A stretch of DNA of 64,000 nucleotides from contig JABABI010000021.1 of NCBI GenBank assembly GCA_014238335.1, forward strand, positions 27,351-91,350. Direction: 5' to 3'. The stretch is from Fuerstiella sp. GTDB lineage: Bacteria; Planctomycetota; Planctomycetia; Planctomycetales; Planctomycetaceae. The notes under the pieces are model-generated. The model searched no databases. It was given only the letters and a program-made list of their open reading frames with translations, and was not told the origin of the DNA. This document shows positions 44,822-53,703 of the stretch, piece by piece. A program made the translations under genes and the position numbers. Every line of letters starts with the position of its first letter. Position 1 is the stretch's first letter.

Positions 44822-47215
44822 ATGAGCTGGAAAAACGTTAAACTGATTTTCCTCCGCGAAGTACGGGACCAGCTGCGCGACCGGCGCACATTGTTCATGA
44901 TCACGATTCTGCCTGTGCTGCTGTATCCCATGCTGGGACTCGGCATGGTCGAGATGATGCTGACGTTCAGTGAACAGCGCCGCATTGTTGTCGTGCTGAA
45001 CGCAGATGAAATGCCGGCTTCGCCTGCATTTTTCAATGAACGTGGCATTGCCGATAGATGGTTCAGTGGCAGCACCGACGATGCCTCGCGACTGCAGATC
45101 GTTACCGACCTTTCAGTTGACACCCAGCAAACGGAAGATTCCTCAGGGCAGGGGAAGCACGGAAAGCACTCACCGGACCAGCTTCTGGAAAACGGAAGGG
45201 CGCTGGCGGCAAAGCTGGCCGAGCTGAGGAAGGCAACGCAGGCACGTGATGCCCACGTCGACCTTTCAGAAATTCAGGACCGGCTCGGTAGTGTGTTCGC
45301 AGAGACCGGGCTGCAGGTTCTGGTCATCGTTCCGGAAGGATACGCCGCATCCATCGCCGCGTTGCAGAACGATGCGAACATTGATGGTGCAGATGATGAT
45401 CAACAGCCGCCGTCGCTGCTGGTCGTCAGAAACAGTGCGGACGACAAATCCGTGGTCGCCTTTTCTCGCATTCAGGGTGCCTTAAATCGTTGGGAAGATG
45501 AACTGCGAGCGCAGACTTTCGAAAAGGCGGCGCTGCGTCCGGCACTGCAGAATCCAGCAAGATTGAAGTGGGTGGAAGTCGCGCGTGGCGAACAGGTTGC
45601 GGCGAATGTCTGGAGCAAGATGTTTCCGGCGATGATCGTCATCATGGCTCTGACCGGAGCGTTCTACCCGGCCATCGACCTGGGTGCCGGCGAGAAAGAA
45701 CGCGGCACCATGGAAACACTGCTGATCAGTCCGGCCCGTCGCGTGGAACTGGTGCTCGGAAAGTTCGTCACGATTTTGATGTTCAGCATCGGGACAGCGC
45801 TGATGAATCTGCTCAGCATGGGATTCACCGGAAAACACATGGCTTCCGCAATGGCTGGTGGTATAGCTGACACTGTCAGCCTTGAACTTCCAGGCTTTCA
45901 TGCCCTGATGTGGCTGATCATTCTGTTGATACCACTTGCCGCGTTGTTCAGTGCGTTGTGCCTGGCACTGGCGACCTTCGCGAAATCCACCAAGGAAGGT
46001 CAATATTATCTGACTCCTCTGTTGATGGTGGTCATGGGACTGACCATGTTCTGTCTGTCCCCCGCCGTCGAAATCACACCGCTGTACAGTGTGATCCCTG
46101 TCGTCAACATCGCACTTCTGCTGAAGGGACTGCTGCTGTCAACCAGTCAGTCCGCCGAACTGGTGATTTACGCCGCACCGGTATTGATCTCCAGTCTTGG
46201 CTACAGTGCACTGGCGCTGTGGTGGGCCATCGATCTGTACAACAGTGAGGGCGTTCTGTTTCGTGAAGCGGAAAAGTTTGATGTGCGATCCTGGCTGCGG
46301 AGTCTCAATCGCGACAAGGAACCCGTGCCTGCTAACCACGAAGCCGGCTTCTGCTTTATTCTGATTCTGTTTCTGCAGTTTGTCGCGATGAGCTACATGA
46401 GGCCGGATCTGTCCGGGAGTGACGTCGAAGCCGGACGAAAGATTCTGCAGACGACTGTTATTCAGCAACTGACGATGATTGCATGCCCCGCGATTTTCAT
46501 GGGCCTGCTGCTGACGACCAGTCTGCGAGCCACGTTTCGTCTTAGAATGCCGTCACTGAATTCGATGCTGATGGGCGTGGGGCTCGCTGTACTGGCTCAT
46601 CCACTGAGTATTGAGCTAAGTAGTTTCATGGTGCAAAGTGGTGTCCTGCCGCCTCCACCGGTGGAAGGCTTGAACCGAATCAATGAACTGCTTCAATCGT
46701 CGGAACTGTCGCCGTGGCTGATCGTCACCGTCTTTGCAGTGACGCCTGCGATCTGCGAGGAAATCGCATTCCGTGGTTTCATTCTAAGCGGGCTGGCTCG
46801 AGGTGGGCGACTGAAAATTGCGGTCGTTGTGTCCAGTCTGATGTTCGGCATCATCCATATGATTCCGCAGCAGGCATTCAACGCCGCGTTGCTGGGACTC
46901 GTCCTTGGCTTGCTGGCCGTGCACAGTCGCAGCCTGTTTCCGGCGATGGCATTTCATTTGTGCAATAACGCCATCGCCACCTTTCACGCGAAGAACGGCT
47001 TCGGCATTGAAGCAGACGGCGTATTCTTCTCAAACGGCGATGGCATGCTTCGCTACGAATTGCCCGTTCTCATTCTGTGCGGTCTCGGTGTTGCTGCAAT
47101 GGTTCTCCGTATGGTGAACGATTTGCGGAAGGAACAGGATGTCAAACGCGCCGACGCCATGAAAGCCTTCAACCCTCCCGCAGAACTGACCAAGCATATT
47201 CCCGCCGGCGCATAA
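44822..47215 (+). CDS. ABC-2 permease fused to a CPBP intramembrane protease
   Basis: A 797-residue two-part membrane protein. The first ~480 residues are an ABC-2 permease of the NatB type: an N-terminal cytoplasmic ELREVRD-like helix, a first helix (FMITILPVLLYPMLGLG), a large outside loop, then five or six helices starting at MFPAMIVIMALTGAFYPAIDL with GAGEKERGTMETLL. The rest holds further helices and a CPBP (Abi/Rce1) protease domain with CEEIAFRGF near 645 and the histidines in FGIIHM and FHLCNNAIA. All metal or catalytic ligands are kept. It pairs with the ATPase upstream. The exported substrate and the protease target are unknown. Confidence 0.9.
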   Translation: MSWKNVKLIFLREVRDQLRDRRTLFMITILPVLLYPMLGLGMVEMMLTFSEQRRIVVVLNADEMPASPAFFNERGIADRWFSGSTDDASRLQIVTDLSVDTQQTEDSSGQGKHGKHSPDQLLENGRALAAKLAELRKATQARDAHVDLSEIQDRLGSVFAETGLQVLVIVPEGYAASIAALQNDANIDGADDDQQPPSLLVVRNSADDKSVVAFSRIQGALNRWEDELRAQTFEKAALRPALQNPARLKWVEVARGEQVAANVWSKMFPAMIVIMALTGAFYPAIDLGAGEKERGTMETLLISPARRVELVLGKFVTILMFSIGTALMNLLSMGFTGKHMASAMAGGIADTVSLELPGFHALMWLIILLIPLAALFSALCLALATFAKSTKEGQYYLTPLLMVVMGLTMFCLSPAVEITPLYSVIPVVNIALLLKGLLLSTSQSAELVIYAAPVLISSLGYSALALWWAIDLYNSEGVLFREAEKFDVRSWLRSLNRDKEPVPANHEAGFCFILILFLQFVAMSYMRPDLSGSDVEAGRKILQTTVIQQLTMIACPAIFMGLLLTTSLRATFRLRMPSLNSMLMGVGLAVLAHPLSIELSSFMVQSGVLPPPPVEGLNRINELLQSSELSPWLIVTVFAVTPAICEEIAFRGFILSGLARGGRLKIAVVVSSLMFGIIHMIPQQAFNAALLGLVLGLLAVHSRSLFPAMAFHLCNNAIATFHAKNGFGIEADGVFFSNGDGMLRYELPVLILCGLGVAAMVLRMVNDLRKEQDVKRADAMKAFNPPAELTKHIPAGA

Positions 47216-47244
47216 TCCGAACGACATCTTCTCTGCTGACGCTC

Positions 47245-47667
47245 CTACCCGTCACACAGCGGCACGCTTTGGTCCGGATCTTTCAGTAGTTCCTCCAGCG
47301 TGGTCGACCGAAAAGCACGCTCCATCTCCATGATGGCGTTGTCCATTCTGCGATGCAGCGTGCACAGACGAACGCCGTGGGATTTGAGATCCAGTGGACA
47401 GGTCGTAATGCGTTTTATCGGATCCACAGCGTTCACCACGTCCAGAATCGTCAGGTCCGCCGGCGCTGCTGCCAGAGTGACACCGCCGCCAACCCCTCGC
47501 TGCAGTTTCACGATATCCTTCGCTCGCAGCCCCTGCAGAACCTTCGAAAGATAGGCGGGCGGCACCTGCGTCGTCGCAGCTATTTCCGCCGTTTTCTGCG
47601 GTTTCGGCGCATGCTGAGCCAGATGGACCACAGCACGGAGTGCGTATTCAACAGTCTGAGACAACAT
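47245..47667 (-). CDS. Rrf2 family transcriptional regulator
   Basis: A 140-residue winged-helix regulator. The start MLSQTVEYALRAVVHLAQHAP and the recognition region IAATTQVPPAYLSKVLQGL, then GGVTLA, are typical of the Rrf2 family (IscR, NsrR, CymR). Cys90 and Cys102 in TTCPLDLKSHGVRLC, plus one more Cys near the C-terminus, could hold an iron-sulfur cluster as in NsrR or IscR. The three-cysteine spacing of those proteins is not matched exactly. It is transcribed away from the heme protein gene at 47776, with a palindromic site in the shared region, so it probably represses that gene in response to a redox signal (inference). Confidence 0.92.
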   Translation of the reverse strand: MLSQTVEYALRAVVHLAQHAPKPQKTAEIAATTQVPPAYLSKVLQGLRAKDIVKLQRGVGGGVTLAAAPADLTILDVVNAVDPIKRITTCPLDLKSHGVRLCTLHRRMDNAIMEMERAFRSTTLEELLKDPDQSVPLCDG

Positions 47668-47697
47668 ATCTGTGAACCACAGGAATAAAACAGGACC

Positions 47698-47725
47698 TTT
47701 ACATCTGCTTTGGTGAGACTATGAT
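47698..47725 (+). promoter_or_regulatory. Sigma-70-like promoter of the heme protein gene
   Basis: TTTACA (47698-47703) and TATGAT (47720-47725) are separated by 16 bp, a near-consensus pair. The expected start of transcription falls inside the palindrome that follows, about 40 bp before the heme protein ATG. Confidence 0.7.
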
Positions 47726-47749
47726 AAACTGGATGTTAGTGTCCAGTTT
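47726..47749. promoter_or_regulatory. Palindromic operator, probable Rrf2 regulator site
   Basis: AAACTGGA (47726-47733) and TCCAGTTT (47742-47749) are perfect inverted arms around an 8-bp spacer. The site directly abuts the -10 box on the downstream side, the classic place for a repressor. Rrf2 dimers bind palindromes of this size, and the regulator gene is the divergent neighbour. Confidence 0.72.
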
Positions 47750-47775
47750 AGTGTGGCTCAGCAGAAAGGTCCAAA

Positions 47776-48300
47776 ATGAAGTTCGTCAAAGCAGCAGCTC
47801 TGGGGTTGCTGATTACTCTCGGAACAACCCATGGAAGCGCCGAAGACGCAAAGAAAACACAGTCCGACGCTGCCGTGGAACGAGCTCGCCGTGAAGTCAG
47901 GATGCTGGATGACATCTACAAAACCAGTATTGTGCTGATCACGACGCACTACGTCCATAGTGACGATGATCTTCCCGCTGGCAGTGCCTTCAAAGCATTG
48001 TTTGGCGCAGTTAAGAAAAAGGGATGGCATGAAGTTCGCTTGCTGGATGCGACCGGTGAGCCATACAGCGACGAAAACACTCCGAAGAAGGGCTTCGAAA
48101 AAAAAGCGGTCAAACAACTTCTGAACGGCAAGGCCGTTTTTGATGAGGTTGTTACAGAAGGAGACAAACGCTTTCTGCTGGCGGCGACCGCGATCCCCGT
48201 CGTCATGGAGAAGTGCGTCATGTGCCACGATAACTATAAGAACGTTCCGAAGGGCAGGGCGATTGGAGCGCTCGGCTACAAAGTTCCCATTATCGACTGA
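47776..48300 (+). CDS. Exported heme protein with Tll0287-like (DUF3365) domain
   Basis: A 174-residue protein with a signal peptide (AAALGLLITLGTTHGSA). The mature part is a single DUF3365/Tll0287-like sensor-type domain, an alpha/beta PAS-like fold. It has IVLITTHYVHSDDDLPAGSAFKAL in the middle and a c-type heme motif CVMCH near the end, after AATAIPVVMEK. Proteins of this family bind heme through CxxCH and are thought to sense redox state or gases. AAAGG lies 6 bases before the ATG. Its promoter overlaps the palindrome next to the divergent Rrf2 regulator gene. Confidence 0.85.
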   Translation: MKFVKAAALGLLITLGTTHGSAEDAKKTQSDAAVERARREVRMLDDIYKTSIVLITTHYVHSDDDLPAGSAFKALFGAVKKKGWHEVRLLDATGEPYSDENTPKKGFEKKAVKQLLNGKAVFDEVVTEGDKRFLLAATAIPVVMEKCVMCHDNYKNVPKGRAIGALGYKVPIID

Positions 48301-48512
48301 CACCGGGGAATGCCGCCGAGACGGCACGATCATGACGCAGCAAAATCGTGGTCGTGCACACGTGGCAGCTCTGTTTGCCGGTTGGTGATCTGCGACTGGA
48401 GACGGAAATTGAACGACAAAACGTTGCAAACGATTCGCTGCCCGGACGTCTCGCCGGAACGTCCTGTTCGCGAGCAGCAGGTCTGCCGGATTCCCCGTCA
48501 TCCCCTGTCGCA

Positions 48513-50030
48513 TTATGCCGGGACATCCGACGCGGTTTTGTTTGCTTCACGTCGAATCGCAGCAATTGATATTCCGCCGATCACCATCAATCCGGCGCCT
48601 GCGAAGTACGGCGTTGCAGCAGAAACGCCGAGCAGTTGAATGCCGACATACGGACCCAGAATTCGTGCCAGCGAAGAAAGACTCTGGCCTGTACCCAGGA
48701 CGGCCCCCTGCTCATCGTCAGCAGCTGACTGAGACAACAGCGACTGCAGCGACGGCGTTACTGCCGAGAATCCGATGGTGACAATCGGCAGAATATACCA
48801 CAGAGCGGAATCCGGCAGTGTTTTGTTGCCGGCCAATGCGATCAATACAAAGCCCACCGTCATCAGAACAACACCGATCAGCGCCATCCGGTGTTCACCC
48901 ATCCGGGGCAGTAATCGTCGAACCAAAACCCCCTGGCCAATCATCAGCACGAAACCGATGTACGCAAACAGCAGAAAGTTGCGTTGGGAGCTGTAGCCGA
49001 ATTCTCGGGTCAGCAGGGACAGCGTGCTCTCAAACTGAGCAAATGCGAAGGTCGTGATAAATATGGCTGCCAGGATCACGGAAAACTTTTTCGCGGTCAG
49101 GTGCTTCAGGACGGCTCCCAGGTGCGACAGTCCGCCGCGTTGCGGTGCTGCGTCGCTCGGCAAGACAACAGGTCGCGATTCCGGCAGTTTTGCGACGGCC
49201 AGCAGCAGAGCCAGCGCCGACAAAACCGCAGCAACGTACCCTGGTAACGCTGATGGCGGTTCCAGTAAATCCGCCTGCACCTGGCTCTGTGGTTTCGGTT
49301 TCGCCAGGTACTGAGAAATCGATTCACGATCTGCGGATTCAAGTTTTCCTTTCGCTGCCAGCCGGGTTGTCAGTTGCTGTGCAGAAATCACATCACTGGA
49401 TTCGTTCCACATCTGAACCGCCTTGTATTGAGCGTCACTCATCGTGATGGACGGATATCCGGAAGTACACGCCGCACCAATCAGCGGACCAAATGTGAAA
49501 CCAATACCGAATGCTGCGCCAATCAATGCCATGCCTTTGCCACGCCCTTCCGGGCCCGTGCTGTCGGCGATCACAGCCTGAGCGGTGGGGATCGTGGCTC
49601 CAGCGATGCCGGCAGCAATTCGAGTGACGAAAAGTAACGGTAACGCACCGAGCCCAAGCAAAACTCCATCCCGCCCCAGCTGAGTCGCCACTCCGAACAT
49701 AGCGTAGGCAAATGTCGATCCCAGCAGACCGACGATCAGAACAGGGCGCCGTCCGATGCGATCGGATAAAGCTCCCCACATCGGCGCGAACAGAAACTGC
49801 ATCGCCGAAAACGATGCCATCAGCAGTCCCAGCTGCATTTTTGTGGCGTTAAAATGTGCTCCGTAGCGAGGCAGCAGTGGCAACACGATTCCGAAGCCGA
49901 GCAGGTCGATAAACACGACGACAAACACGATCAGCAGGGTCGACTTTTGAACCTTCGATGAAGACGTGACGTCATTGCCGGGTGCGCCCGCGTTAGATTC
50001 GGATGCAGATGTCTGGGCTGGGTCTGTCAT
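48513..50030 (-). CDS. MFS transporter (TetA/multidrug-like)
   Basis: A 505-residue major facilitator with twelve predicted helices. The first helices (STLLIVFVVVFIDLLGFGIVLPLL) and the loop 2-3 motif GALSDRIGRRPVL are those of drug:H+ antiporters of the TetA type. AGIAGATIPTAQAVIADSTGPEGRG in helix 4-5 and GFGIGFTFGPLIG-like helix 5 also fit. A hydrophilic insert of about 70 residues (SDAQYKAVQMWNESSD..., Lys/Pro/Gln-rich) lies in the central loop between the two halves. The start at 50030 is chosen over the longer frame to 50090. The transported compound is unknown. Confidence 0.9.
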   Translation of the reverse strand: MTDPAQTSASESNAGAPGNDVTSSSKVQKSTLLIVFVVVFIDLLGFGIVLPLLPRYGAHFNATKMQLGLLMASFSAMQFLFAPMWGALSDRIGRRPVLIVGLLGSTFAYAMFGVATQLGRDGVLLGLGALPLLFVTRIAAGIAGATIPTAQAVIADSTGPEGRGKGMALIGAAFGIGFTFGPLIGAACTSGYPSITMSDAQYKAVQMWNESSDVISAQQLTTRLAAKGKLESADRESISQYLAKPKPQSQVQADLLEPPSALPGYVAAVLSALALLLAVAKLPESRPVVLPSDAAPQRGGLSHLGAVLKHLTAKKFSVILAAIFITTFAFAQFESTLSLLTREFGYSSQRNFLLFAYIGFVLMIGQGVLVRRLLPRMGEHRMALIGVVLMTVGFVLIALAGNKTLPDSALWYILPIVTIGFSAVTPSLQSLLSQSAADDEQGAVLGTGQSLSSLARILGPYVGIQLLGVSAATPYFAGAGLMVIGGISIAAIRREANKTASDVPA

Positions 50031-50331
50031 ATTGCGTGCTGGCCGGAAAACGGAGTTGAAGGACGGACATTGGACAGAGAAACGCGTCACCGTTCCAGCC
50101 CGGAGGGTTGGTCATTGGCCGCAATCTGCAATGTCGCGGCCTGCTGACTGATTTATCGAACTCTGGCGAAAAGGATGTGCGGCAGACCGCACGTCCTCGC
50201 CGTTTCACTCCCTGTCATTCTGAAAGCTCATCCCGAATTCCGGAAAGCTCCGTGCATCGCCCCCCTTTGCCTGCAACAATCCAGCAACCGCATATCTCGT
50301 GCGTTTCACCGATGTTAACGACACCACGTCC
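50031..50331. other. Divergent intergenic region with GC hairpin
   Basis: 301 bp between the MFS gene (minus) and the phosphoesterase gene (plus). A 10-bp stem with CAGA loop lies at 50173-50196 (one G-U pair); it is not placed as a terminator for either gene. Promoters were not recognised. Confidence 0.5.
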
Positions 50332-51048
50332 ATGAAGATCCTTCTGCTTGCTGACATTCACGCTAACTGGCCCGCGCTGTCGGCGATTGACGAATCGTTT
50401 GACGTGTGCCTGTTTCTGGGCGACGCGGTTGACTATGCCACGGACCCGGTGCCCTGCATCGAGTGGATTCGGGAAAACGCCTCTTACTGTGTTCGAGGCA
50501 ATCATGATCACTCAGTAGCGCAGAGGGTTGCTGTACGACCTCGAGGCACCTTTCGTCAGATGGCTGCCGCGATGCGCGAACGGCACTTTGAGGTTCTGAA
50601 CGATGAGCATCTGACGTGGCTGGCGCAAATGCCGGTGACTCAGCATCTGACCATCGGCGATCATAGCTTTCTGCTGGTTCACGCCACGCCACGAGATCCG
50701 ATGGACGAGTACCTTTCCAGTGTGAGGGAAGAATGGGAGCAGCGACTTAAACATGTCAACGTCGACTTCGTCTGCGCCGGACATACGCACATACCAATGA
50801 ATCTGAAGCTGCATTCCACCCAGGTAATTAACCCCGGCAGCGTTGGCCAGCCGCGCGATGGAGACGCCAGGGCGGCGTACGCCATCATCGAAGACGGACA
50901 GGTTGAATTTCGAAGAGTGGAATATGATATCGACCGGACGCTGCATCACATGGCAGAGTGCGGAATCGAGCAGAGCGTCATCCGTAAAGCAGGCACGATA
51001 TTGCGGTCCGGCGGAAATCCCGCTGTTGACAGCGGGGCCAATGCATAG
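50332..51048 (+). CDS. Calcineurin-like metallophosphoesterase (YfcE-like)
   Basis: A 238-residue cytoplasmic phosphoesterase. The binuclear metal motifs occur in order: LLADIHANWPAL (Asp8 and His10), FLGDAVDYATDP, CVRGNHDHS, LLVHATP and CAGHTHIPM, followed by NPGSVGQPRDG. This set is that of YfcE/MJ0936-type enzymes, which cleave phosphodiesters. The ATG at 50332 starts the fold directly; an upstream in-frame ATG at 50299 would add eleven unrelated residues. The substrate is unknown. Confidence 0.9.
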   Translation: MKILLLADIHANWPALSAIDESFDVCLFLGDAVDYATDPVPCIEWIRENASYCVRGNHDHSVAQRVAVRPRGTFRQMAAAMRERHFEVLNDEHLTWLAQMPVTQHLTIGDHSFLLVHATPRDPMDEYLSSVREEWEQRLKHVNVDFVCAGHTHIPMNLKLHSTQVINPGSVGQPRDGDARAAYAIIEDGQVEFRRVEYDIDRTLHHMAECGIEQSVIRKAGTILRSGGNPAVDSGANA

Positions 51049-51178
51049 CATCTGTACCTGTTCGCATGGGAGTCCGCAGGATTCACTCGCAACGACAGCA
51101 GTTCCAGGCTACCTGCGGCGGTTTCTGACAGGCTGGCGGCGTTTGCTGCGGCTGAGCGAACCGCGAAGAATTCGAATC

Positions 51179-51203
51179 CACGGTGGACATGCGGTCCGCC
51201 GTG
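51179..51203. terminator. Convergent hairpin between phosphoesterase gene and SHD1 pseudogene
   Basis: CACGGTGGAC (51179-51188) pairs with GTCCGCCGTG (51194-51203), one G-U pair, loop 5 nt. There is no T-run on either side, so termination efficiency is doubtful. Confidence 0.4.
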
Positions 51204-51206
51204 ACA

Positions 51207-52683
51207 TCATTCAAAGGGATTCTTCTTCGCGGGTTTCTTAAGCGATTCGGCGATCTTCTGATCGGCCGGACTTAGCAGATTTACCGGGACGGACAGCTCT
51301 TTCCCATCTTTTCTCTTGAGTACGATTTTTGTGCCGTCGAACTTGATGAACTGAGCTTCCACCTTGAATTCTCCGCTGGTCCATTCTCGCAGTCCGCGTG
51401 CGCTATCTGTGGCCTTTTCGTCTTCAGTCGCGAAGGGATTGCCGCTTGCCGTTGAGGTGGCCGCCATTTCCTTTTTTCCGGCTTCCACAATCGGGTCCAG
51501 TTTGATCCACAGATCTCTGGCGGGCTTGTAGACGCTCAGCACTTTGTGCGTCTGCAGTTCCTTGACCCGCATCGCGATGTCAAAGTCGTCCGGATGAGGC
51601 ACAAACCTGCTCATGCTTCTCAGCCGATTGGCTGTCTTCGGCCACTGTGAGGAATTCAGGTCGGCCAGAATCTGCTTCTTCTTTTCCGCGTCCAGCTTCT
51701 TGCCTTCTGCTGCCTTGGCTGCCGCGCTTGCCTTTGCGGAACGCTCGGCATGGTCTTTCTGAGCCTTCGCAAGTCTTTCCTGACGTTCCTTTTCCTGCGT
51801 CTGATAGTCTTCAAGAGGCATACGGGTGTAGTTCACCGTCATTGGGATTGTCACGGTGGAACCGTCTTCGGTTACGGCGACCGTCCGTTTCATGTCGTGC
51901 GATTCGGTGATCCCAAGTTCACGATCGAAAATGAATGTTCCTGTACCGTTGATTTCAATCGCCTGGCCGTTTTTCTTTGCTGCCGGTGAGACCAATCGAT
52001 ACGTGGTCGCGATCGTCACGAGCTTCCCATCGTCTTGTTTCCGCGGAACGGTCCGCCAAAGAATGGTGAATCATATTCCTCGGTGATGGAAATACCTGTG
52101 CCAACCTCTCATTCCTTCTTTTCACCTTTTGGCAGTGCCTCGAATAGCAGGACCGAGAGATTGCCGCTCAGATACCGGCGTTGCGACTGTCCCGTCAATT
52201 TACGGACCTCACCGCGGCGACCGACCACCACCTCATTAGTCATCCGGGTCAGTCCTTCCAATGAAACTCCTCGTCCCAAGCGACCTGGCATGAAAGGACC
52301 ACCGGGGCTTCGAAACGGGCCAATCCGTCTCGGCCCGAGGAACGCGCCTGCGTCGTCCTGCGTGACAGACTGCCAGCGTAGCTGGCAGTGAATTGCGCGT
52401 CCCCCGACTGTGTCCCGGTGAATGCGATAGTCCCCGTCATCGTGTCTTTGGAAGACGGTGTGTTCGCCACGATGTTGACTTTATAGGGAACAATCAGGTT
52501 TGGCGTGATCTTGTATTTGAGCTGAGCGCCGGTGGACCCCCCGGCGGAACACAGGACCGCGAACGCGGACACAACCAGTACACCAGGTTGAACAACGAGT
52601 TGTGTATGATTATTCACTTTCGTGCCCAGTGTGATTGAGATGATAAGGGCATTTAGCGGCAGTATCTGAGCGTCTTTGTCCAA
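51207..52683 (-). pseudogene. Broken SHD1-domain protein gene
   Basis: The minus strand encodes, piece by piece, one planctomycete-type exported protein. The N-terminal part (YKITPNLIVPYKVNIVAN, GTIAFTGTQSGDAQFTASY) lies in one frame. The middle part (GPFMPGRLGRGVSLEGLTR, YLSGNLSVLLFEALPKGE) needs a frameshift near 52372. A TGA near 52110 interrupts it where a Trp codon would fit. The C-terminal part needs another shift near 52032. It contains a Lys/Ala/Glu coiled coil and an SHD1 domain (REWTSGEFKVEAQFIKFDG, KDGKELSVPVNLLS). Three lesions in about 350 bp argue for decay rather than one reading error. The C-terminal open frame 51207-52019 alone encodes 270 residues and might still be translated. 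Confidence 0.75.
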
Positions 52684-52936
52684 CGATACACACCGGTTCG
52701 ACTCCCTCCGCGATTGAACATTGGCTGTATGCCATCGTCTTTACAACCCGTGACGGCCGTTTTTCGATGACATTCTATGCGCGATTGCATAATACTTTCC
52801 CACACCAATAGCGTCTGACTTTATCTGATAAGCACGGTGTTGTAGAAGTCGTTCTGAACTCATCAATTCACTGCCGTCCCTTGTCTTTGATCAACACAGG
52901 ACAGCATGTTTCAACACGAGCAAGGAAGACGGACAA

Positions 52937-53566
52937 ATGGCATTTGTCAACCCGGTGGCAGAGACGGATGCAGTTGACAAAGCTGTGCAGGCGTATGCCA
53001 GAATCAAGGAAGTGCTGGGCGTGGATGAGGTGCCTGAAATATTCAGGTACATGGCCAATGTGCCGACCTTCGTGCATGACTTCTTCATGAATTTCAGAAA
53101 GTTCGTGTTGTCAGATGGAAAACTGGACGAGAAAACCAGACTGCTCATCGCAGTGTCTGTCGCCGGCCAGGCCGGGGCTCAAACGTGGATCAGTTTTCTG
53201 AACGAGTTCGCTGAAAGCAAGTCAATCACTCAGCAGGAACTGACTGACGCACTGGCGGTTGGATCCACCAATTCCATGTATAATGTACTATTCAAGTTCC
53301 GGGACATCAGCGGAAGTGAAATCTTTGAAGGCATGCCGGTGGGGCTGCGAGCCCATACTTTTCAGGGCACGTCTCTGGACGAACAGACGGTTGAACTGAT
53401 CAATCTGGCCCTGAGTGACATTAACGCCTGCAAGCCCTGCACGTCAGCTCATGTGGCGAAGGCGCGTCAACTGGGCATCAGTGACGAAGCGATTTACGAA
53501 GCGATTCAATGTGCCGCCACCATGATTTCGGGAACACAGTTTTTGCGGTCCATCGGCGTTGCATGA
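52937..53566 (+). CDS. AhpD-like / carboxymuconolactone decarboxylase family protein
   Basis: A 209-residue all-helical protein with two AhpD-like halves. The second half has the redox motif CKPCTSAHV (Cys164 and Cys167, then His), matching the CxxC...H site of alkylhydroperoxidase D. The first half has the same helix plan but no cysteines (VSVAGQAGAQTWISFL). The family reduces peroxides or serves as thiol reductase. AAGGA lies about 10 bases upstream of the ATG. It stands alone; no ahpC is adjacent, although a peroxiredoxin is encoded elsewhere in the window. Confidence 0.86.
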   Translation: MAFVNPVAETDAVDKAVQAYARIKEVLGVDEVPEIFRYMANVPTFVHDFFMNFRKFVLSDGKLDEKTRLLIAVSVAGQAGAQTWISFLNEFAESKSITQQELTDALAVGSTNSMYNVLFKFRDISGSEIFEGMPVGLRAHTFQGTSLDEQTVELINLALSDINACKPCTSAHVAKARQLGISDEAIYEAIQCAATMISGTQFLRSIGVA

Positions 53567-53660
53567 ACCGGTCAGTGTGGAAATTGTCGGGAGGCACGAA
53601 CGTCCCAGTGCTGTCTGTCTGCATTCCTCCAGCAACCAGCGGGAGCGGCCTGGAGATTCC

Positions 53661-53690
53661 GAGCGTTAGCGCGGATAAATCGTCGCAGAC
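53661..53690 (+). repeat. Short dispersed repeat, copy 3
   Basis: GAGCGTTAGCGCGGATAAAT followed by CGTCGCAGAC resembles the copies at 11343 and 13739, but it is diverged and lies between convergent genes, not before a start codon. It can form a small GCG/CGC hairpin. Confidence 0.55.
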
Positions 53691-53703
53691 AGTCGACGAC
53701 GTC

